Counted from the stretch's first letter, positions 27,444 through 34,538 are shown. The stretch is DNA of 40,301 bases from a virus (IMGVR_UViG_3300047562_002308:1-40301); one strand, 5' to 3'. Numbers and translations are program-made. Notes: a model not told the origin generated them from the sequence alone.

Positions 27444-27473
27444 GGGAGGGTAGGCTCATACACCTACCCTCCC
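27444..27473 (-). terminator. Terminator hairpin after ribonucleotide reductase
   Basis: An 11-bp perfect stem: GGGAGGGTAGG at 27444-27454 pairs with CCTACCCTCCC at 27463-27473, loop of 8 bases. On the minus strand it starts 13 bases after the reductase stop and is followed by TTT. The T-run is short, so efficiency may be moderate. Confidence 0.75.
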
Positions 27474-27486
27474 AAAACCGACCTAT

Positions 27487-29442
27487 TTAGGCGGTTGCCA
27501 CAGAGGTAGTAATGTCTACGACTTCACAAACACCCGCTGTACAACTAAGTTCCTGGCTGCCTGTTGTGCCGTCCTCTGTCTCATACAATGTTAGCATATT
27601 CCAATCTATTCTAGAAGGCATTTTCTTTAGCCACTCTTCATACTCTTCCTTGGTAATCTCCTGATATGGTGCTTGACGATATGTGTGCTCTGATGCAGGC
27701 AAAAATGAAACACCACCAATGCTATCAAAGTTATCGTAGACCCACGCACCTACACGAAGCCACTCGTCTTCATGAATATTGACGGTAACGGATGGATTAT
27801 GTTCTGTCCAATGCTCACGATATGTCTTCCACATTTCAAGATGCTCAGTAGCAGTTAAATCCTTAGTAACGATTGCGCCCTTAGGAGCCTTAATTGGGAA
27901 ATAAAACACAGTCGTATCATTTGGCTTCATAACATCTGGCTCATTGGGAATTCCAGACTCCTTAAGGAATGTTGTTAGTGGATCTTTGTTATCTCCACGA
28001 ACTGAGCGAAGGTAATATGGCGAATACCATGGGTGAATTCCACTTGATACCCCCGTCAATTGTGATACTGTTCCAGAAGGCTTAACGCAAGTAATAGACG
28101 CAGAATGATTAATTCCTAACTTGTCTGCTTCCTTTGCATTGACCATAACTGACTCTTCACGGAGGGCATCAAGAATTCCTGCCAACTTTTCACCATTTGT
28201 AGCAGTAATCTTGTTGCCAAAAATTCCTGTCAAAGAAACACCAAGAAGTCTTTCCTCCTCGCAATTATCCTTCCATGACTTACGAATGTATTTAAAGTTT
28301 GTCAATGTTGATTGCCATGTTCCAAGAATTGTGGCTAGTCTAACCTTTTCCGATAAATCTTCTATAGTATCGCTTGCTTCAATGACTACCTCTGTCAAAT
28401 TACAAAACTCATTTGCACGAAGAAGAATTTCTCCACATGGATTTGTGCCTAATACCTTAGATGCGTCGCGTCGCTCAAATCTATCAACATGCTTGCGAAC
28501 GCTATCCATATTGTAGATTCCTCGCTCGCCAGACTTTGATTCATATAGGTTTCGCCACTCACGAAGGAACTGTGCAGTATTTGGCTTGGCATTATATACG
28601 GCAGAATTATTAGCAAGAGCACGCTGGGGCTCTGACTCCCACCAGTTTCCACTTTTTGCCTTTGCCATTTCAAAATCGTCAAGGTTGGATAGTGAGATGA
28701 GTGCAGATCTACGAACGCCACCAACAACAACTACCTCGCCAATCTTGCACATAATGTCATGTGCCTCAACTGGCTTTAATCTTCGTCCTGCTGCCTTCTT
28801 AAATATATCCACAGTGAAATGGAATAGAGCATCTAATGGCTCTGGACCAGATGCACGACCACCAAACGTCTTTAGTCTTGCTCCTGCTGGACGAACCTTT
28901 GACATATCCCAATTTGGAATTTGTCCCATAACGAGAAGTCCAATAAGTTCCTTATATGCTTTTGCCCAACCCAACTTTGAATCTTCAACAATGATAGTTG
29001 TGGCTGTTGAATAAAATTCATCGGCAATTGTTGGCAAATGATCGATATACTTTAACTCTACGCTGAAGCCAACGCCCGTGCCATTCATTAGAATATACAT
29101 GGCCTCATCGAAGGCTCTAAGGCTGTCTACAGCAATAAAAGAACAGTTGTAGGCTGCGATATGATCTCTTTCTAATGCTGGTCCTGCGGTCATGAGGGCA
29201 CGCATAGATGGCATAATTTTATGATGAAGAACAGCATCTCTTACCTGAGAAAAAATAATATCATCTGAGTTATAATTATAATTTTCTACAAGATGTTTCT
29301 TCATAAAGTCTATGTAACGATCAACTGTTTCCGCCCAGGTCTCTCGTCTGTTCTTATCTTCAAGCCATCTAGCGTATCGTGAAACATGAATAAAGTTGCG
29401 GTATGGATCTGAAATAGATCCGTTATCGTCAATGAATGACAT
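27487..29442 (-). CDS. nrdJ: Adenosylcobalamin-dependent ribonucleoside-triphosphate reductase (class II)
   Basis: Converts ribonucleoside triphosphates to deoxy forms with a vitamin B12 radical, supplying dNTPs for phage replication. The 651-residue protein carries NPCGEI at 334-339, with Cys336, Glu338 and Cys347 spaced exactly as C408, E410 and C419 of the Lactobacillus leichmannii enzyme. The partner cysteine Cys100 lies in AAYNCSFIA. The C-terminal CTAGVC has the C-x4-C spacing of the regenerating thiols. It is shorter than the 739-residue model enzyme. It is monomeric and needs no second subunit gene. ATG at 29442 follows AGGAGA. It has its own promoter and terminator, so it is a separate unit inside the structural region. 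Confidence 0.95.
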   Translation of the reverse strand: MSFIDDNGSISDPYRNFIHVSRYARWLEDKNRRETWAETVDRYIDFMKKHLVENYNYNSDDIIFSQVRDAVLHHKIMPSMRALMTAGPALERDHIAAYNCSFIAVDSLRAFDEAMYILMNGTGVGFSVELKYIDHLPTIADEFYSTATTIIVEDSKLGWAKAYKELIGLLVMGQIPNWDMSKVRPAGARLKTFGGRASGPEPLDALFHFTVDIFKKAAGRRLKPVEAHDIMCKIGEVVVVGGVRRSALISLSNLDDFEMAKAKSGNWWESEPQRALANNSAVYNAKPNTAQFLREWRNLYESKSGERGIYNMDSVRKHVDRFERRDASKVLGTNPCGEILLRANEFCNLTEVVIEASDTIEDLSEKVRLATILGTWQSTLTNFKYIRKSWKDNCEEERLLGVSLTGIFGNKITATNGEKLAGILDALREESVMVNAKEADKLGINHSASITCVKPSGTVSQLTGVSSGIHPWYSPYYLRSVRGDNKDPLTTFLKESGIPNEPDVMKPNDTTVFYFPIKAPKGAIVTKDLTATEHLEMWKTYREHWTEHNPSVTVNIHEDEWLRVGAWVYDNFDSIGGVSFLPASEHTYRQAPYQEITKEEYEEWLKKMPSRIDWNMLTLYETEDGTTGSQELSCTAGVCEVVDITTSVATA

Positions 29443-29562
29443 AAAACACTCTCCTATATTTTGATGTGATAAGTATTGAGTATATCACTGTTCTGCATGT
29501 CAATGCAATAACTTTGGTAACATTTTTATTACCTTTTTATATTTTTAATTTTATTGTTTTAA
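29443..29562 (-). other. 120-base intergenic region with reductase control signals
   Basis: The longest gap in the window. It is very AT-rich on its upstream side, with a weak GGTAA/TTACC hairpin. Downstream lies TTGACA overlapping the dyad TGCAT-TGAC-ATGCA, then TGATATACT and the AGGAGA site. I see no small ORF with a ribosome-binding site. Confidence 0.6.
29479..29507 (-). promoter_or_regulatory. Reductase promoter with overlapping dyad
   Basis: On the minus strand the inverted repeat TGCAT-TGAC-ATGCA (29507-29494) is followed by TGATATACT (29487-29479), an extended -10. TTGACA falls inside the dyad but is only 13 bases from TATACT, too close for normal spacing, so either TTGCAT 18 bases away acts as the -35 or the dyad is an operator. 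The layout suggests regulated expression of the reductase. Confidence 0.5.
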
Positions 29563-30075
29563 TTAGTTGTGTCTTGACAAAGCAATAAATTTTTCTTGAC
29601 CTAGTGGTATGCGTGCCTCATGCTCAACATCTCCAGGAATTATAACTAGGGTTCCTGCTGTTGGTTTGATATCCCATTCACCCTTTTCAGTAAAAAATCT
29701 AGTTTCACCACCATCTTGAACATCGTTTAAATAAAACATAAGGCTATATGTTTCTTTTTCAATTTCATTTGATTGATTATAGGTATCTTTATGACGGGTT
29801 ATTGTTCCTTTACCATCTTGATATCTCATAACCATAATCCATCGGTATGGTATTGATGGGTTGTATATATTGGTCCAATCATCAAATACCTTGATTAATT
29901 TATCGTAAGCGTCATTATCTCCACGCGACAATATTTTTATATCATAGTGTTGTGCTTCTGTAAGATAACTTCCTATGGGAAATTCTGTATTTTCTATTAT
30001 CTTTTTACACAATTCAGGATCTAAAACATTGGGCACTATTGTTACTCTATCAATAATTTTTTTATTGGAGGTCAT
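29563..30075 (-). CDS. 2-oxoglutarate/Fe(II)-dependent oxygenase (prolyl hydroxylase-like)
   Basis: A 170-residue oxygenase of the P4H-type cupin family. Fe ligands are visible: His95 and Asp97 in TRHKDTY, and His152 in GDVEHEARI, with Lys162 in the place of the residue that binds 2-oxoglutarate. The core block LMFYLNDVQDGGETRFF is typical. Such enzymes hydroxylate protein, nucleic acid or small-molecule substrates; the target is not evident here. ATG at 30075 overlaps the stop of the preceding small protein by four bases, so it is co-translated with virion-like genes. That suggests, but does not prove, that a structural protein or surface component is the substrate. Confidence 0.88.
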   Translation of the reverse strand: MTSNKKIIDRVTIVPNVLDPELCKKIIENTEFPIGSYLTEAQHYDIKILSRGDNDAYDKLIKVFDDWTNIYNPSIPYRWIMVMRYQDGKGTITRHKDTYNQSNEIEKETYSLMFYLNDVQDGGETRFFTEKGEWDIKPTAGTLVIIPGDVEHEARIPLGQEKFIALSRHN

Positions 30076-30407
30076 GATGTTATCACAAGTGTTCCGCTAT
30101 CCTGAACCTTGCGTGAATCATGGGCAGAAATTACTGATATAGAATAATCATATTCTCCCTCATTGATCATTGACAAATCATTAAAAATTGCAACCAACTC
30201 TATTCCGCTGTCTACAGATTGAAAGGTTAGATAGTTACTCTCTGATGGATTCATTGTCAGTTCTAACACGGGTGACCCATCTTGTTCGATAACAAACTTT
30301 TCTCCATTGACAATGGCGAACTCATACATGCCACTTGGGTTTTTGCTCTGCCACTCCCATGCAAGCGTATTTTGTGAAAGAGACTTGTTTAATATTTTAT
30401 CTGTCAT
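30072..30407 (-). CDS. Small beta-rich protein of unknown function
   Basis: A 111-residue protein starting at ATG 30407, chosen because AGGAGG lies 6 bases upstream; a longer frame upstream is overlapped by the previous gene. The ATG and the previous stop share the ATGA overlap, and its stop shares another with the oxygenase gene. Sequence: LAWEWQSKNPSGMYEFAIVN, then GSPVLELTMNPSESN and a C-terminal strand region DYSISVISAHDSRK, which read as a single immunoglobulin-like or beta-sandwich fold. No signal peptide is seen. Probably a small virion or tail-associated protein; no family recognised. Confidence 0.72.
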   Translation of the reverse strand: MTDKILNKSLSQNTLAWEWQSKNPSGMYEFAIVNGEKFVIEQDGSPVLELTMNPSESNYLTFQSVDSGIELVAIFNDLSMINEGEYDYSISVISAHDSRKVQDSGTLVITS

Positions 30408-30841
30408 GTTATCCTCCTGTATTCTGCTCCTGCGTTCACATAGTTGGTTGGTGGAGGCGCAACCTGCGACACGGTAACTGTGCATGAATGGGGCATCAGA
30501 ATCCAGAATCCTGGAAGGTTATCATCGCCAGAAGCGCATGTGCTTTGCACTTGAACGTTCTGATTTGTTAAGGGTGCTCTTCCTATAATTGTTGATGAAG
30601 ATGAAATTCCACCTTTTGGGGGGCTGGCGGAAATTGTTGCCTCCATCGATGTATTGTTTAAACTAATTGATGCCCCGTTCCTAGTAAATGTTCCTGTATT
30701 TACAGTTATATTATATATAAGGTTGGGATCATAATTGGTTATAGAAAATGATCCAGTTCCAGAGTATGAAATTGTTGGCTTATCAGGAATATATCTTCCT
30801 GCCCCCGATGATGCTGCTGCAATAAATGATACATTAGGCAC
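30404..30841 (-). CDS. Small Ig-like appendage protein
   Basis: A 145-residue Ser/Thr-rich protein. GTG at 30841 is preferred because GGTGA sits 5 bases upstream; another GTG at 30850 has none. It overlaps the end of the fibre gene. The core (PTISYSGTGSFSITNYDPNL, then IYNITVNTGTFTRNG) is typical of short Ig-like domains in phage tail proteins. Two cysteines flank a Pro/Trp-containing segment (STCASGDDNLPGFWI, then HSCTVTV), and a PPPTNYVNAGAEYRR tail follows. It is co-translated with the neighbouring fibre, small protein and oxygenase genes. Confidence 0.7.
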   Translation of the reverse strand: MPNVSFIAAASSGAGRYIPDKPTISYSGTGSFSITNYDPNLIYNITVNTGTFTRNGASISLNNTSMEATISASPPKGGISSSSTIIGRAPLTNQNVQVQSTCASGDDNLPGFWILMPHSCTVTVSQVAPPPTNYVNAGAEYRRIT

Positions 30842-31676
30842 TGAGATCACCAGTAACTAACCAGTTGTTTACTCCTCTTTTAATTAGAGTAGCAAGGCTC
30901 CACCTAGTTCTTAGTTTTAGTCCTGGTGTTGCATTTACAGTTACTCCAGGCTGCCCTGCAATTGTGGTTTGACCAGTGCCAGTCTGAACAATTAAAACTG
31001 TTGTTCCTATTGGAAAAGATCCATTAGCATCTGTTGGTATCGTTAAGGTATTAGTACTAGATAAATTCATTTCTATTTGCTTGGCAGCATCTCCAACTGC
31101 TAGAGTGTACGAAGATGTTTTCTCAACAAATTCTAAATTTAATGGTGCATATGCTCCCTCTAAGCCAACAATTGCAGTTTGTGGTATATCAGTAAAGGTA
31201 TTACTTTCTCCACTAATAGACTTATTTGTTAATATTTGTGCATTATTTGTTCCAACAACTTCTCCAGATACCCCGTGAACATCGCTAACCAAACTGGTAT
31301 GGTTATGTATTTCTGTTACAACAAAATTTGTGTTAGCAATTTGAGTTGTACTTGTTCCAGAAATAATATCTGGAGCAGTTGGTATTCCAGATAAATTTGG
31401 AGAATCTATTGGAGCATATATAGAAGACGCAGAATTCTCTTTTAGATATCCTTGATTAATAACAAATTCAGTTGTTGCTATCTGTGTAGTGTTAGTATCT
31501 GGAAATGCTGTTGGAGCAGTTGGTATTCCAGAAAGCGTTGGTGATTCAGAGTCTGACTTAGTAAACAATATAGAATCAATGGTTGTTGCTAGTGACTGCA
31601 TATCTCCTGCAACATCTACCCCATCTGTCTGAAGAGGGTAAGGAATTTGATATTGAGAAGTTAGTCCACTAGCCAT
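30834..31676 (-). CDS. Tail-fibre-like protein with collar repeats and shared C-terminal module
   Basis: A 280-residue fibre-like protein. Residues about 40-105 contain two copies of the phage fibre repeat SGIPTAP...TTQIA(T/N)T(E/N)FV. The C-terminal 90 residues match a module shared with two upstream genes: FPIGTTV, QTGTGQTT, TPGLKLRTRWSLATL and GDLSA. ATG at 31676 has no ribosome-binding site and lies exactly 6 bases after a TATAAT hexamer, so a leaderless message is likely. The next gene overlaps its end. The protein is probably part of the tail fibre or side appendage; receptor specificity may lie in the variable middle. Confidence 0.8.
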   Translation of the reverse strand: MASGLTSQYQIPYPLQTDGVDVAGDMQSLATTIDSILFTKSDSESPTLSGIPTAPTAFPDTNTTQIATTEFVINQGYLKENSASSIYAPIDSPNLSGIPTAPDIISGTSTTQIANTNFVVTEIHNHTSLVSDVHGVSGEVVGTNNAQILTNKSISGESNTFTDIPQTAIVGLEGAYAPLNLEFVEKTSSYTLAVGDAAKQIEMNLSSTNTLTIPTDANGSFPIGTTVLIVQTGTGQTTIAGQPGVTVNATPGLKLRTRWSLATLIKRGVNNWLVTGDLSA

Positions 31677-31682
31677 ATATTT

Positions 31683-31691
31683 ATTATATCA
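31683..31691 (-). promoter_or_regulatory. Extended -10 promoter element TGATATAAT, leaderless configuration
   Basis: TGATATAAT on the minus strand begins directly after the stop of the tiny polyproline ORF. Its hexamer ends at 31683 and the fibre ATG starts at 31676, so the first base of the message would be the A of ATG. TTGTGG lies 17 bases upstream as a weak -35. Confidence 0.65.
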
Positions 31692-31775
31692 CTAGCCTAT
31701 TGGACCACAACCATTTGGTGGTGGAGGCGGTGGTATTTGTAGAACTATATCTTCTTTTTCTTCTTTTTCTTTCAT
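31692..31775 (-). CDS. Tiny polyproline ORF (27 residues)
   Basis: A 27-codon reading frame with an AAGGA site 6 bases before the ATG at 31775, filling the gap between two appendage genes. The N-terminal half is Lys/Glu-rich (MKEKEEKED), and the C-terminal half contains six consecutive prolines followed by NGCGPIG. It ends with TAG exactly where the next promoter element begins. It may be a real small virion peptide, since the partial gene at the window start also has a six-proline run, or a stalling leader peptide. The frame is too short to be certain. Confidence 0.45.
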   Translation of the reverse strand: MKEKEEKEDIVLQIPPPPPPNGCGPIG

Positions 31776-31784
31776 CACTTTTCC

Positions 31785-32492
31785 TTAAATAAGATACGCA
31801 TATATCCAAGACATTCCTCCAGCACCGCCGTTTGCAAAAACAGTGCCGTTTGTTTGTGTTGCTGGATATTGATAAACGCTTCCAAGACTTCTCCACCAAT
31901 ATCCATCTTCTACTCCTCTAAATACTCCTGGGCCAGAATAAGAAACATCTGCATTAGAACTATTTGGATTACACCCCATTGCCATTATTTTTAAATAATT
32001 TGGTCCATAAATATCTGGATGATTTGGTATATTTATTGAAGAAACTGTTGATGTTGATGCGCCATTTTTATAGTTTTTGCTATTATATAAAAAATTTATT
32101 AATTTGCCATAAGAATTTATTGGATTTGAATCAGAAAAACTATTGTTTGGATTTGAAAAAACATAATAGTTAGATGCAAAATAAAAATTTGAAGCATTTA
32201 AAGATACGCCAGAACCTATATCTGATGCAGTACATATTTTTATATGAATTCTTGAATTATCAAAATATGTTGATCCCGTGCTTGATGTTGAATATATACT
32301 TGCCCAACCATCCTCACTTAGTGGAACGCTAGACAACCCATTTATTCCACATATTACTAAATAATCTCCTATAGATGCAGATGATGGTGTTGCATGATAA
32401 ACGGTTCCAGTACCTCTGTAAGAAACAACCTGCTTAAATTCTGGACCAGATTTTCTTAAAAGTGTTGCATCAGAGTATCTAGAAAGTCTCAT
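31785..32492 (-). CDS. Appendage/tail-fibre tip-like protein
   Basis: A 235-residue Ser/Asn/Tyr-rich protein. The ATG at 32492 shares one base with the stop of the previous fibre gene (TAATG); a longer in-frame extension overlaps that gene and is not needed. The sequence has GDYLVICGINGLSSVPLSEDGW (about residues 44-64), a pattern seen in globular tips of phage fibres, and ends in ANGGAGGMSWIYAYLI, a Gly-rich patch plus aromatic strand. Only a GGAG site 13 bases from the start is visible, so re-initiation is likely. Probably a receptor-binding or capping subunit that works with the fibre encoded before it. No chaperone or enzyme motif seen. Confidence 0.7.
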   Translation of the reverse strand: MRLSRYSDATLLRKSGPEFKQVVSYRGTGTVYHATPSSASIGDYLVICGINGLSSVPLSEDGWASIYSTSSTGSTYFDNSRIHIKICTASDIGSGVSLNASNFYFASNYYVFSNPNNSFSDSNPINSYGKLINFLYNSKNYKNGASTSTVSSINIPNHPDIYGPNYLKIMAMGCNPNSSNADVSYSGPGVFRGVEDGYWWRSLGSVYQYPATQTNGTVFANGGAGGMSWIYAYLI

Positions 32493-33379
32493 TAAATCAT
32501 CAAGTCTCCGAATAGAATCCAGGTATCCGTTCCTGTTTTTGTTAAAGTGGCAACGGACCATTGCGTCCTAAGTCTATTACCTGGCGTATAATTAATAGTT
32601 ACCCCAGACGATGCCAAAATGCTCAGAGTTGTTGATGTTGCTTGCATAACTGAAAAAGATGATCCTACTGGAAACTCTACCGATGAATTAGTGGGAACTG
32701 TTAATGATGAACCACCATTAAAAATAATAAGTTTGCCAACATCAGATAGTGCTGCGGTATAGTTTGAAGATCTTGAATTTATATCTACAGTACCAATTGC
32801 TGTTTTTACAAACTGAGTTGTTGCTATTTGTGTATTATTTGTTGAATTTGATGCAGTAGGAGCGGTTGGAGTTCCCGTCAAAGATGGGCTTGTAATTGAT
32901 TTATTTGTAAGTGTTTGTGTTCCACTAAGAGTGACCACCTCTGATGAACCTGATCCGTCCCAAGAAAAAATTGTTCCGAGGTTGTTAACCCTTGCACGGA
33001 TAGTTGAAGCATTGATCTTCCATTCTTGAAGATTAACAGATTGATTGTTTACCCCCTGAATTGTTATAGGAACAACAGTGCTTACCTGGGGAACAATAGT
33101 GTTTGCTGATGCAGAATTTGCAATTAGTTTTACATATTGACCAGAAATTAATCCGAGTTGATTTTCTGTGTTAGTTACTCTAGCATCTATTGAAGAAATA
33201 CTTGAATCAGAGGAGTCTATTCTTGATTCTATTTCTCCTAAATGAAATTCAATACTGTTTTGAGAACTTGATCCTGCTATGCCGCCCTTATGATAGTATT
33301 CAAAGGCCTCAACTATAGAGGCTCTATCGGAAAGAGTTGGTATAACTACTGGATAATTGGTTCCTATATTTTGAGACAT
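32492..33379 (-). CDS. Tail-fibre-like protein with collar repeat and shared C-terminal module
   Basis: A 295-residue fibre-like protein. The N-terminal part contains a short coiled-coil (IESRIDSSDSSISSIDARV), and the middle has LTNKSITSPSLTGTPTAPTA followed by NNTQIATTQFV, the phage fibre repeat. The C-terminal 90 residues are the module shared with two other genes here (FPVGSSFSVMQ, TPGNRLRTQWSVATL, GDL). ATG at 33379 follows AGGTGA 7 bases upstream; a TGATATAAT promoter element precedes it. The arrangement with the following tip-like gene suggests a fibre/tip pair. Confidence 0.8.
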   Translation of the reverse strand: MSQNIGTNYPVVIPTLSDRASIVEAFEYYHKGGIAGSSSQNSIEFHLGEIESRIDSSDSSISSIDARVTNTENQLGLISGQYVKLIANSASANTIVPQVSTVVPITIQGVNNQSVNLQEWKINASTIRARVNNLGTIFSWDGSGSSEVVTLSGTQTLTNKSITSPSLTGTPTAPTASNSTNNTQIATTQFVKTAIGTVDINSRSSNYTAALSDVGKLIIFNGGSSLTVPTNSSVEFPVGSSFSVMQATSTTLSILASSGVTINYTPGNRLRTQWSVATLTKTGTDTWILFGDLMI

Positions 33380-33396
33380 TTATTTCACCTAATATG

Positions 33397-33422
33397 ATTA
33401 TATCATTGTATCTATATACAAT
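33397..33422 (-). promoter_or_regulatory. Extended -10 TGATATAAT with adjoining inverted repeat
   Basis: TGATATAAT (33405-33397 on the minus strand) lies 17 bases before the fibre ATG. Immediately upstream and touching it is a perfect inverted repeat ATTGTAT-ATAG-ATACAAT (33422-33405). The dyad could be an operator or weak hairpin; it has no T-run of its own. Confidence 0.5.
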
Positions 33423-33436
33423 AGATATTTTATATT

Positions 33437-34132
33437 TTAGGAGAGATCTCCTATAATTACCCATTGATCAACTGATCTTTGATAAATTACTACCCCTGAA
33501 TATTGATTAGTTAAAGTAACTGCTCCAGATTTTGATAAAATGGTTACCCCAGAATCGGCAATAAAGGATAGTTCACCTGTTCCAGTTTTTACTACATCTA
33601 GAGAAAATCCTACTGGAAAATTAACAGATGAGTTTGCTGGAATTGTTACTGTTGTTGCAGAAGAAGAATTCATTTCAATAATTTTTGAAGCATCTGTTAA
33701 GGATATAGTGTAATCTGTTGTTTTTTCTTCTACGGTAGATATTATTCTTTGATATGTTGATTCTGCTGTTGATGAATTAAGTTTTTGGGATAGCGCATTT
33801 GTTACAGTAGTGGCGAAATTAGAATCATCTCCTAATGCAGCAGCCAATTCATTTAAAGTATTTAATGCTTCTGGTGCGGAATCTACAAGATTTAATATTG
33901 CATTATCTGTATATTCGTTAGCACCTAATATTGCATTATCTGTATATTCGTTAGCATTTGATTCTGCATCAAGTGGAATCCAGTAGTCTAAACTATTCCA
34001 TGTAGATATGCCATCACCTATTTTAAAATTAGACACATCTGTTGATATTACTATTTCTCCGCTAGGTATTATTGGATTTGCAAGAGCCCAATTAGACTGA
34101 AGATCTCTTCTAATTTGTATTCTAGTAATCAC
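33437..34132 (-). CDS. Tail-fibre-like protein with Mtd-like N-terminus
   Basis: A 231-residue fibre-like protein. Its start TRIQIRRDLQSNWALANP, then IPSGEIVISTDVSNFKIGDG and WNSL, is the widespread N-terminal attachment domain of phage fibres and of the major tropism determinant. A middle part has an exact 11-residue duplication (NEYTDNAIL twice) and the common fibre repeat APEALNTLNELAAALGDDSNF. The C-terminal 85 residues are the shared module (FPVGFSLDVVKTGTGELSFIA, ending WVIIGDLS). GTG at 34132 is the only start without a stop upstream in frame; a weak GGTGA lies 8 bases ahead. It is the first of three related appendage genes. Confidence 0.8.
   Translation of the reverse strand: MITRIQIRRDLQSNWALANPIIPSGEIVISTDVSNFKIGDGISTWNSLDYWIPLDAESNANEYTDNAILGANEYTDNAILNLVDSAPEALNTLNELAAALGDDSNFATTVTNALSQKLNSSTAESTYQRIISTVEEKTTDYTISLTDASKIIEMNSSSATTVTIPANSSVNFPVGFSLDVVKTGTGELSFIADSGVTILSKSGAVTLTNQYSGVVIYQRSVDQWVIIGDLS
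33893..33958 (-). repeat. 33-bp tandem duplication inside fibre gene
   Basis: Two adjacent copies (33893-33925 and 33926-33958) differ only in their last two bases. They encode an 11-residue repeat starting NEYTDNAIL. The near-identity at DNA level points to a recent duplication. Confidence 0.9.
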
Positions 34133-34150
34133 TACTTTTTCACCACTTTT

Positions 34151-34159
34151 ATTATATCA
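34151..34159 (-). promoter_or_regulatory. Extended -10 promoter element TGATATAAT after SSB gene
   Basis: TGATATAAT on the minus strand begins immediately after the TAG of the single-stranded DNA-binding protein gene and lies 18 bases before GTG 34132. Predicted leader about 12 bases. Confidence 0.55.
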
Positions 34160-34537
34160 CTACCACTGAATTACATCATCTCTTTCTGGAACTTCTTCTG
34201 CTCTAAGAGCATAAAGATTAATAGAAATTTCTGATGCTCTTGTCTCTGTTGACTTCTTTTTATTTCCTTCTTGATCAAGCCAGGAGACCTCCTTGATTGT
34301 ACCCTGGACAGTTACAGGGTCTCCCTTAGAAAGATGAGCGATAGCCTTTGTTGCAAGATTTCCCCAGGCTACTACGGTCCAGCCAGAAGTGTCCTTGTCC
34401 TCCCAATCGCCACGCTCATTCTTGCGGCGATCTGAGGTTATAACACGAAACTTTGCCTTCATAGTGCCATCAGTCATTTGCTTTGACTCAATATCCGTGC
34501 CGATGCGACCTGACAATACAATATTTGGATTACTCAT
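34160..34537 (-). CDS. ssb: Single-stranded DNA-binding protein
   Basis: A 125-residue OB-fold protein that coats single-stranded DNA during replication or recombination. Recognised by NIVLSGRIGTDIESKQM at the start, AKFRVITSDRR, WTVVAWGNLATKAIAHLSKGDPVTVQGTI and the following ETRASEISI strand, all in the bacterial SSB order. It ends DDVIQW: an acidic-aromatic tip that recalls the DDDIPF tail used for partner binding, but the usual long linker is missing. ATG at 34537 follows AAGGAG, which overlaps the end of the glycosyltransferase gene. It is isolated from other replication genes in this window. Confidence 0.92.
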   Translation of the reverse strand: MSNPNIVLSGRIGTDIESKQMTDGTMKAKFRVITSDRRKNERGDWEDKDTSGWTVVAWGNLATKAIAHLSKGDPVTVQGTIKEVSWLDQEGNKKKSTETRASEISINLYALRAEEVPERDDVIQW

Positions 34538-34538
34538 T

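Noticed and set aside
29443-29562. Cobalamin riboswitch before the B12-dependent reductase
   Set aside because: The transcribed leader from the promoter is only about 30 bases, and no B12-box-like conserved core is visible.
31684-31899. A 71-codon minus frame overlapping the appendage gene end
   Set aside because: Out of frame with both the appendage gene and the tiny ORF, basic low-complexity sequence, no ribosome-binding site; the frame with AAGGA and ATG 31775 fits better.
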